Program-made: the position numbers and the translations under genes
Assembly: GCA_023664455.1 (NCBI GenBank)
Contig: JAMPFM010000024.1
Span: forward strand, 1 to 40,197
From: Blautia sp.
GTDB lineage: Bacteria; Bacillota; Clostridia; Lachnospirales; Lachnospiraceae
DNA: 40,197 nt
Reading direction: 5' to 3'
In this document: piece after piece, positions 34,393 to 40,197 of the stretch
Numbering within the stretch: the stretch's first letter is position 1
How the letters are laid out: the number at the start of each line of letters is the position of its first letter
Notes under the pieces: generated by a model
Told to the model about the DNA's origin: nothing
Databases searched by the model: none
Seen by the model: the letters and a program-made list of their open reading frames with translations, nothing else

Positions 34393-35676
34393 ATGATAAA
34401 CAATAGGAAAAAAGTAAATATAAATTTACTCACAGATAGCGATGTGCAGTCATTTACGGATGAAAAGACAGGTAATGTAATTATTGTAATTACAGTCCCT
34501 GCAGCTGCAAAGGAACAACGACCGGTTTATATTAACGATGATATCTGGAATGGGACTTTCAGACGTAATTGGGAAGGGGATTATCATTGCACTCCAGCGG
34601 AAATTAAGGCTATGCTTAGGGATCAGCCGGATGGCACGATGGATATGAAGGTAATAGAGAATTTGACAGTTGAACAGCTTAATGCAAACACGGTGCGAAG
34701 CTACCGAAACCGTCAGCGGATTGTCCACCCCGGTCATATATGGAGTAACCTTAGTGACGAAGAGTATTTGGAAATGATTGGTGCAGCAGCTGTCGGCGAG
34801 GATAAAAAGATTCATCCAACAGCTGCGGGGCTTATGATGTTCGGGGACGAATTTCGTATTGTTCGCGAATTTCCAGAATATTTTCTTGATTATAGAGAAA
34901 TGCTTGATCCAACAATCCGTTGGACGGATCGTTTCTATTCAAGTACTGGAGAATGGAGCGGCAATTTGTTTGATTTTTATTTTGGGGTTTATAACCGTAT
35001 CATAAAAGACTTAAAAGTTCCCTTTAAAATGGTTGGTGGAGACCGTATTGATGATACACCTGTTCATAAGGCAGTGCGGGAGGTTCTTGCCAATTGTCTT
35101 GTAAATACAGATTTTTATGCTCCCCGTGGGATTGTCATAAAAAAGGATCAGGAACAGCTTGTTTTAGAAAATCCGGGATATATCCGGGTGGGCAAAGTTC
35201 AGATGCGCAAAGGTGGTGAATCTGACCCCCGTAATAAAGCATTAATGAAAATGTTTAATATGATAGATATTGGGGAACGTGCTGGAAGCGGAGTACCTGA
35301 GTTGTTTTCTGTCTGGGAGCGCGAAGGCTGGGAAGAACCTTTGATAGAGGAGCGCTTTGGTGAAGCAGCGCGGACTACCGTTACCTTGCCATTCAAAAAG
35401 CGTTTACTGGAACAAAATAAAAAAGTGCCAGTAAAAAGTGCCAGTAAAAAAGTGCCAGTAAATAATACCAGTAAAACATTTCAAAATAAGACATTGACCC
35501 AACTGGCGGTGATAACAGAATATATGAAAACAGCAGGAATTTGTACGGTGGCGGAGCTATGTGATTTACTGGAAGTTAAGGATAGGCGTGTCCGTCAACT
35601 TTTGAAATATCTTGAAGAGAATGGGCAGATAGAGATTGTGGGAGCATATCGGAATAGAGGGTATAAGTTAAAATAA
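34393..35676 (+). CDS. AlbA_2/HATPase-type ATP-binding protein, N-terminally truncated
   Basis: This 427-residue frame belongs to the RecG-like/AlbA_2 ATP-binding family often found inside type I restriction loci. It begins in the middle of the AlbA_2 domain (KEFWDMINNRKKVNINLL, then RPVYINDDIWNGTFRRNWEGDYHC). A GHKL-like ATPase segment follows (VREVLANCLVNTDFYAPRGI, LENPGYIRVGK and DIGERAGSGVPELF), and it ends with a winged helix (residues 365-427). Homologous sequence continues upstream in frame to a stop at 34321, and no good ribosome site precedes ATG 34393, so the N-terminal part was lost at a deletion joint with the hsdM relic. Near residues 345-360 a short KVPV(K/N) repeat reflects repeated DNA (AAAGTGCCAGTAAA-like). 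It may be a pseudogene. Confidence 0.7.
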   Translation: MINNRKKVNINLLTDSDVQSFTDEKTGNVIIVITVPAAAKEQRPVYINDDIWNGTFRRNWEGDYHCTPAEIKAMLRDQPDGTMDMKVIENLTVEQLNANTVRSYRNRQRIVHPGHIWSNLSDEEYLEMIGAAAVGEDKKIHPTAAGLMMFGDEFRIVREFPEYFLDYREMLDPTIRWTDRFYSSTGEWSGNLFDFYFGVYNRIIKDLKVPFKMVGGDRIDDTPVHKAVREVLANCLVNTDFYAPRGIVIKKDQEQLVLENPGYIRVGKVQMRKGGESDPRNKALMKMFNMIDIGERAGSGVPELFSVWEREGWEEPLIEERFGEAARTTVTLPFKKRLLEQNKKVPVKSASKKVPVNNTSKTFQNKTLTQLAVITEYMKTAGICTVAELCDLLEVKDRRVRQLLKYLEENGQIEIVGAYRNRGYKLK

Positions 35677-35733
35677 TGAGGGAAATGCTTGTATTAATTT
35701 ATTAATTATAAAGATTCGGGTATAAGAGCAAAA

Positions 35734-36677
35734 ATGAATAAAATAGATAAATTATTAAAAAATTCCTGTTCTCTCTACTGAGGTACAACGTGAAATAGTC
35801 CATATTTTAGATCCTTTTACGTCATTTACAACAGAGTTTATGGCAGAACTTATAGCTCGAAAAAAAACAATACGAATATTATAGAAATAAGTTGTTGAAA
35901 TATGATAATACAATTCCGATGGAAAAACTTGGATTTACTTTTGAAATGAAGACAGGTAAGGAAATTTCGGGTTATTTGATTTTTGAAGAAAAATCCAAAG
36001 ATGTACCGATTAAATGTTATGGTGGAAATGGTATACGAGGATATGTAAAAGAACCAAATGAAGAGGGCTGTTTTTCAATCATCGGTTATTGATATTTGTT
36101 GAGACAGACAGTAATTAAACTCTTGCAGTATGTGTTTGGATATGTTATGTTGCCACTTGATGAGGCTGCAAAGCTCTTTCGTGGAGGATATATCACAAAA
36201 AATAGTACTTATGAAGGTAGCATGCCTGTAATTCTTGGTGGGCAGGAGCCGGCGTATTATGTTGATAAATCCAATCATGAGGGTGAGATTGTTGTTGTGG
36301 CAAGAAGCGGTGCATCTGCAGGATTTGTGTCTTACTGGAATGAACCAATATTTGTAACGGATGGTTTTGGATATGAAGAAAAAGCAGGATTGATAATTAC
36401 AAAATATCTGTATTATATTCTTAAAAATATGGAAAATACACTAAATATAATGAAACGAGGTGCAGGTGTACTGCATGTTAGTGGTGAAGTATTGGCAAAA
36501 ATTATGATACCGATTCCAGAAATTGCAGAGCAAAAACGAATTGTTCAAATTCTTGACCGCTTTGATACGCTTTGTAATGATATTTCGGAAGGACTTCCGG
36601 CAGAAATAGAGGCAAGACAGAGACAATATGAGTATTATCGCGACAAATTATTAAATTTTAAAGAATGGAATAAATAA
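35734..36677 (+). pseudogene. hsdS: hsdS relic(s) (type I specificity subunit)
   Basis: Four pieces are visible. 35734-35781 gives the HsdS start MNKIDKLLK. From 35762 another frame gives the central end of a recognition domain (EVQREIVHILD ... AELIARKK). An extra A in an A8 run (35860-35867) shifts the frame before QYEYYRNKLLKYD. That frame continues through a second recognition domain (CYGGNGIRGYVKEPNEEG) to TGA 36090-36092. In the same frame after the stop, sequence to 36677 encodes the end of another recognition domain and a normal HsdS C-terminus (ILDRFDTLCNDI, RQRQYEYYRDKLL). Remnants of at least two hsdS genes, or a recombined one, are present. None is functional. Confidence 0.8.
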
Positions 36678-36695
36678 AATAGAGAAGGAAACAAT

Positions 36696-37019
36696 ATGGA
36701 GAACGTTAATTTGGATGAATTGAAACAATTGGTAAAAGAAGGAAAAGTTGTTTGGCGAGAACACGCTTTACAAAGAATGCGAGAAAGGAATATTTTGAGG
36801 GATTCAGTAAAAGAGGGGATTTTTTCAGGAAAAGTTATTGAATACTATCCTGAGGATTATCCAGTTCCTAGCTGTCTTATATTGGGTTATACGGAACAGG
36901 TTACACCGATTCATGTGGTATGCAGTGTATATGAGGGTAGGGCATGTATTATCACGGCATATATACCGGATAAAGATAAATGGGAAGACAATTTTAAAAC
37001 GAGAAAGGTGGTAATGTAG
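36696..37019 (+). CDS. DUF4258 protein, probable toxin of a TA pair
   Basis: This 107-residue protein of the DUF4258 family, related in fold to RelE/BrnT-type toxins, shows WREHALQRMRERNI, then EYYPEDYPVPSCLILGY, HVVCSVYEGRACIITAYIPD and KW. It is probably an mRNA-cleaving toxin paired with the YgiT-type zinc-finger protein that starts one base after its stop. The ribosome site GAGAAGGAAAC precedes ATG 36696. The frame is complete, unlike the restriction-modification pieces on both sides. Confidence 0.8.
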   Translation: MENVNLDELKQLVKEGKVVWREHALQRMRERNILRDSVKEGIFSGKVIEYYPEDYPVPSCLILGYTEQVTPIHVVCSVYEGRACIITAYIPDKDKWEDNFKTRKVVM

Positions 37020-37247
37020 ATGACGTGCTTTATTTGTAAAGGGAAAACGCAGGATATGAAAAAAACATATGTTGCAATATTGGAGGAATGTGTGATTATC
37101 GTAAAAAATGTTCCTGCGATGGTATGCAGTCAGTGTGGGGAAGTGTATTATACGGATGAGGTCGCAGAACGATTGGAACAAATTGTGCAAAAGCTTCAGC
37201 AGTTTGTAAAGGAAGTTGCTATTGTGGAATATGAAAATGCTGCATGA
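37020..37247 (+). CDS. YgiT-type zinc-finger protein, probable antitoxin
   Basis: This 75-residue protein has two CxxC pairs (CFICKG and CSQCGE) that should bind zinc, as in the N-terminal domain of MqsA, followed by a short C-terminal helix region (VAERLEQIVQKLQQFVKEV). No helix-turn-helix is visible, so it probably acts by binding its toxin. It begins directly after the stop of the DUF4258 gene (TAGATG), the usual toxin-first order for this pair. GAAAGGTGG precedes it. Confidence 0.8.
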   Translation: MTCFICKGKTQDMKKTYVAILEECVIIVKNVPAMVCSQCGEVYYTDEVAERLEQIVQKLQQFVKEVAIVEYENAA

Positions 37248-37260
37248 AGGAGCCAAACAA

Positions 37261-37861
37261 ATGAGCACATTCAACATGGTTGCTGCCATGACTGAAAGTA
37301 CAGTAGTATCTGAATACATATCCGAAAACAGGCGGTCTGACAGCTATCAGAAGTGTTCCATCAATAGGAAGTGTCACAAAATGAGGGAGCGAAGTTTGAT
37401 AATCGTTATGATGTGACTATTCTGGTCAATGGTTTTCCTCTTATCCATGTAGAGTTAAAGCGCAGAGGTGTTGCAATCCGGGAAGCTTTTGCAACAACCC
37501 TGAATACCTTGTGGGTAGATAAGAATTTGAAATATCATGGGTTATTACAGGCATTTTCGCGGACAAACTGTATTATCCATTCAGTCAAGACTTTTGGCAA
37601 TATTGTATGTTTCCGTAATCTGGAAGAAGAAACCAATAATGCGATTGCACTTTTTGGAAACAAGGAAACAGCATTTCAAGGGGAAAAGGCGGAAGAAACC
37701 CATAAATTTATAGACAATTCCTTCCGGGATGGTGTGTTGAAGACAACGGGAACAGGGCAGAAAAGAAGAAAAGAGTGATTGAAAGGCTGATGGCATATTT
37801 TGATAAGTATGTAGAATTGGTGGATAGAGAGGCTTATGCCAGAAAACGGGGGCAGGAATGA
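37261..37861 (+). pseudogene. hsdR: hsdR relic (type I restriction subunit) and fused fragment
   Basis: ATG 37261 begins an HsdR-like N-terminus (ESTVVSEYISENRRSDSYQ) that goes out of frame. From 37371 another frame gives NEGAKFDNRYDVTILVNG and HVELKRRGVAIREAF, which holds part of the nuclease motif, and then jumps to TLWVDKNLKYHGLLQAF, far downstream in normal HsdR. The helicase motifs are gone. The frame ends at 37778. A further fragment in another frame (about 37737-37861, ...RVIERLMAYFDKYVELV) ends in ATGA, overlapping the next gene. It may be the tail of hsdR or of a gene that once preceded the glucosyltransferase. Confidence 0.75.
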
Positions 37862-39354
37862 ACAGATTAAAAGAAGCAATATATCAGTGCAAGGATTGGT
37901 TTTTGGACAGTATTTCCGGGTATCAAAGGCAGTTTTTCTGGCTTTTTGGCATTTATCTTCTGGCGTTTAGCGCGATTTTCCGGGCCAATTTCGCTTATTG
38001 GGACGACGTTGGAAGGACTTATGCGGGCTACCACGGCTGGCTGGACTGGAGTCGTTATGGCACGGAAATTCTTGCCACGTTCGTACATGCGGGCTGGCGT
38101 CTGACGGATATTTCCCCGCTGCCCCAACTGCTTGCCTGCGCTGTCATGGCGGCAGGGGGCATTCTGTTGCTTAGGGTATTTGGAAAAGGGCAAAAAATCG
38201 GGGTTTTTCAGGTTCTTGCCGCATCGCTTACTGCGCTTGCCCCATATTTTCTGGGAATGATTTCTTACAAATTTGATTCTCCTTACATGGCGCTTTCGTT
38301 TCTGGTGTGCGTGATTCCGTTTCTTTTTTATGAAAAATCGCCAAAACTCTATGCCGTAGTTTCCGTTTTCTGCCTTCTTATGATGTGCACGACCTATCAG
38401 GCATCTTCCGGCGTATATCCGATGATTGCGTTGTTTCTGGCAATGGAAGCCGTCACAACGGGCAAAAGTCTGAAAGAGAGCGCCCGGTTCCTTGGGATTT
38501 CGGCAGTGTGCTATCTCGTATCCCTTGGCGTTTTCTGGATTTTCCTGATGCGGGATAACGGTGTATCGGTGCTTTCCCCGGCGTCGCTTTTCTCTACGGT
38601 GTTTCATCGTTATCTTATCTATTATGAAACGGTTTATCGTGATTTTTCTAAAATATGGCTGATATTATCGGTTATGATTGTGTTACTATTTCTGTATACG
38701 GTTTGTAAGACAGCGGTGATTCCTAAGGCTGCGGCATTGGGCATGGGCGTTTTGACGGTGTTTATAGGGAGCGCGCTCTGCTTTGGCGCAAACCTTTTTA
38801 TCAGTAGAGAGGCATTTGATGCCCGGTCGATGTATGGATTTAATGTCTTTCTGACACTGCTTGCCGTTTATGTTGCATTCGGGTTAAAAAGCTGGATTCC
38901 CAAGGCAGTTTATGGGATTTTGGCATGGTCTTTTTTAATCTTTGCGCTGACGTTTGGAAACGCCCTTGCAAGGCAGCAGGAGTACCGGAATTACCGGGCG
39001 GAACTGCTGGCGGCGGATTTGAATGCGCTGGAAATCATGCAGACGGAAGAAGAAAAGGAAATCCAGATTGTCGGCGATATCGGTTATTCCCCGGTGATTC
39101 TGCGGATGGCGGAGGTCTATCCGATTTTAAATAGGGAGTCTTTTTCAGAAGAAGGAGAAGGGATTATCTGCAGCGGATTGGGCGAAGGTATCTGGGGAGG
39201 CTATTATTTTTATTATTATCTGAATCTGCCCCATGTCAGAATGGCTGACGGAGGGGAGGACTGGAAGAATGCCGGGAACCTGCCAATACTCAGGGATACG
39301 GCGTATCATACCATCCGGGGCAGCGGCGGGAAGATTGTTGTGGAGTTGAAGTAA
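37858..39354 (+). CDS. GtrII-like membrane glucosyltransferase
   Basis: This 498-residue integral membrane protein has about ten membrane helices and the early acidic loop motif FAYWDDVGR, typical of the Glucos_trans_II (GtrII) family. Such enzymes move a glucose or other sugar from a lipid carrier onto cell-surface polysaccharide outside the membrane. The C-terminal soluble part (about 385-498) is predicted to be extracellular. The partners GtrA and GtrB are not adjacent; the upstream fragment ending in ATGA suggests a deleted upstream gene. No strong ribosome site is seen, so the coupling may have mattered for translation. Confidence 0.78.
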   Translation: MNRLKEAIYQCKDWFLDSISGYQRQFFWLFGIYLLAFSAIFRANFAYWDDVGRTYAGYHGWLDWSRYGTEILATFVHAGWRLTDISPLPQLLACAVMAAGGILLLRVFGKGQKIGVFQVLAASLTALAPYFLGMISYKFDSPYMALSFLVCVIPFLFYEKSPKLYAVVSVFCLLMMCTTYQASSGVYPMIALFLAMEAVTTGKSLKESARFLGISAVCYLVSLGVFWIFLMRDNGVSVLSPASLFSTVFHRYLIYYETVYRDFSKIWLILSVMIVLLFLYTVCKTAVIPKAAALGMGVLTVFIGSALCFGANLFISREAFDARSMYGFNVFLTLLAVYVAFGLKSWIPKAVYGILAWSFLIFALTFGNALARQQEYRNYRAELLAADLNALEIMQTEEEKEIQIVGDIGYSPVILRMAEVYPILNRESFSEEGEGIICSGLGEGIWGGYYFYYYLNLPHVRMADGGEDWKNAGNLPILRDTAYHTIRGSGGKIVVELK

Positions 39355-39369
39355 TGGGGATTTGAGAAA

Positions 39370-39419
39370 AACGTTTACCAACCGCAAGGCAGTTTTGTAT
39401 GGCTGGTAGACGTTTTTTT
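39370..39419 (+). terminator. Rho-independent terminator after the glucosyltransferase gene
   Basis: AACGTTTACCA (39370-39380) pairs with TGGTAGACGTT (39404-39414), with one G-T pair, followed by a run of seven T. Confidence 0.8.
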
Positions 39420-39513
39420 GACGTAAAATTTCTTTTTTGGACTATCCGGCATGTCTTTTGATACGTTATATATAGTAGAAAGCGCTTTTTAGAAAAACAG
39501 GAGGGAGGTTTCC

Positions 39514-40086
39514 ATGCAGCAGGATTTTCTTTTGGTGCGAAAAATGCAAAACGGCGATGATGAGGCGATGGACGTATTTGTAAGAAAATATTACCCGCAG
39601 ATTCTGCAATACTGCCGTTATCATTGCGTCGATCGGGATTCTGCGCAGGACATGACGCAGGAGGTATTCGAGCGTTTTTTCAGAAACCTTGTTTCTTACC
39701 GGCAAAACGGCAAAGCTTTGCAGTATCTTTATACGATTGCCAGAAATTTATGCATCGACCAGACGAGAAAGAAGCGGGAAATCCCGGTAGCGGATATGGA
39801 AGGGATGGAAGCGGGCGGACGCTTGGGAAGCGCGGGAGCGGGCGAATGCTTAGGGACTGCGAGGGTGGAAGCGGGCGAATATTTAGGGACTGCAAGAGTG
39901 GAAGAAAAAGTCGTGATAGAAGCGGCGTTAGAAAGGCTTCCTGGGGAGCTGCGTGAGATTGTCATTTTGCATTATTTTCAGGAACTTGGTCTGAAAGAGG
40001 CGGCGAAGATTCTGCAGATATCACTGCCGCTTGCAAAGTATCGTATCCGGCGGGCGAGGGAAATGCTGGGGGAGTGGCTGCGGTAG
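39514..40086 (+). CDS. ECF-type RNA polymerase sigma factor
   Basis: This 190-residue sigma-70-family protein has region 2 (DDEAMDVFVRKYYPQILQYC, then DSAQDMTQEVFERFFRNL and IARNLCIDQTRKKR) and region 4 (ALERLPGELREIVILHYFQEL, then EAAKILQISLPLAKYRIRRARE). The linker between them (about residues 90-130) is unusual: it holds repeats of GECLGTARVEA type encoded by 33-bp DNA repeats. ECF factors usually travel with an anti-sigma gene, which would lie beyond the window end. GGAGGGAGG lies about 5 nt before ATG 39514. Confidence 0.88.
   Translation: MQQDFLLVRKMQNGDDEAMDVFVRKYYPQILQYCRYHCVDRDSAQDMTQEVFERFFRNLVSYRQNGKALQYLYTIARNLCIDQTRKKREIPVADMEGMEAGGRLGSAGAGECLGTARVEAGEYLGTARVEEKVVIEAALERLPGELREIVILHYFQELGLKEAAKILQISLPLAKYRIRRAREMLGEWLR
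39811..39903 (+). repeat. 33-bp tandem repeats in the sigma-factor linker
   Basis: Copies at 39838-39870 and 39871-39903 (GCGGGCGAAT ... AGGGTGGAA and its near twin) follow a shorter degenerate copy at 39811-39837. The unit is 11 codons, so gain or loss of copies preserves the reading frame and only changes linker length. Confidence 0.85.
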
Positions 40087-40139
40087 TGATTGTGGTAGGA
40101 AAAGAAAGGAAGGGATTGCAAAACTGGGTTTAAGGTTTT

Positions 40140-40188
40140 GAGAGCCGTCCGTTGTGCAGAATATACAATCCAACGCAGGCACGCTCTC
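40140..40188. repeat. Imperfect inverted repeat at the window end
   Basis: GAGAGC (40140-40145) and GCTCTC (40183-40188) enclose inner partial pairings (GTTGT/ACAA and GTTG/CAAC). It could be a structured RNA or the edge of a repeat element cut by the window. No gene start is visible in the last 110 bases. Confidence 0.3.
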
Positions 40189-40197
40189 GCTACGGTT

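Overview
The window looks like chromosomal DNA of a Gram-positive Clostridia bacterium, most probably a Lachnospiraceae gut commensal. This is inferred from AGGAGG-type ribosome binding sites, sigma-A-like promoters, a LexA box of the Firmicutes type, class C sortases with LPXTG pilins, and families common in that group (radical SAM/DUF4130 pair, PadR-DUF1700-DUF4097 cassette, CmpB-like membrane protein, GtrII-like protein). No rRNA, tRNA, CRISPR array, transposase or integrase was seen.

Layout. (1) 1-2480: a probable DNA-repair pair, a radical SAM protein with a C-terminal helix-hairpin-helix and a DUF4130 protein, behind a promoter flanked by two LexA (SOS) boxes. (2) 2600-5512: an HPr-like protein lacking the phosphorylatable histidine, then a PD-(D/E)XK plus Fe-S helicase of the DinG/Rad3 type whose promoter overlaps the preceding terminator. 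(3) 5513-12064: a 500-bp non-coding stretch with DnaA boxes, a perfect palindrome and tandem repeats; a GH13 glycosidase; a convergent SH3/SGNH lipoprotein; then a maltose-type solute-binding lipoprotein followed by a chemoreceptor, with no permease genes nearby. (4) 12158-25891: a seven-gene surface operon in one direction, with a 1629-residue LPATG adhesin or tip pilin, an LPTTG major pilin, two class C sortases, a MoxR ATPase, a DUF58 protein and a membrane transglutaminase-like protein. Genes overlap or abut, so the MoxR/DUF58/transglutaminase trio is probably co-expressed with the pilus. The transglutaminase-like domain has Ser where the catalytic Cys should be.

(5) 25911-28313: PadR, DUF1700 and DUF4097 genes overlapping by 4 bp, behind a consensus promoter covered by an 18-bp inverted repeat and followed by a roughly 290-nt structured leader. 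(6) 28317-32406: a small unknown gene and a heterodimeric ABC exporter with one degenerate ATPase site. (7) 32452-37861: an AT-richer accessory zone with an orphan possible nuclease-toxin-like ORF, a CmpB-like membrane protein, and the wreck of a type I restriction-modification locus (hsdM, an ATPase/wHTH gene, hsdS pieces, hsdR). Inside it an apparently intact DUF4258/YgiT toxin-antitoxin pair survives. (8) 37858-40197: a GtrII-like membrane glucosyltransferase and an ECF sigma factor whose inter-domain linker is built from 33-bp tandem repeats.

A recurring theme is low-complexity or tandem-repeat DNA that lengthens charged tails or linkers: the tip-pilin tail, the sortase tails, the sortase/moxR junction and the sigma-factor linker. 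All family assignments come from reading motifs; no database search was run.
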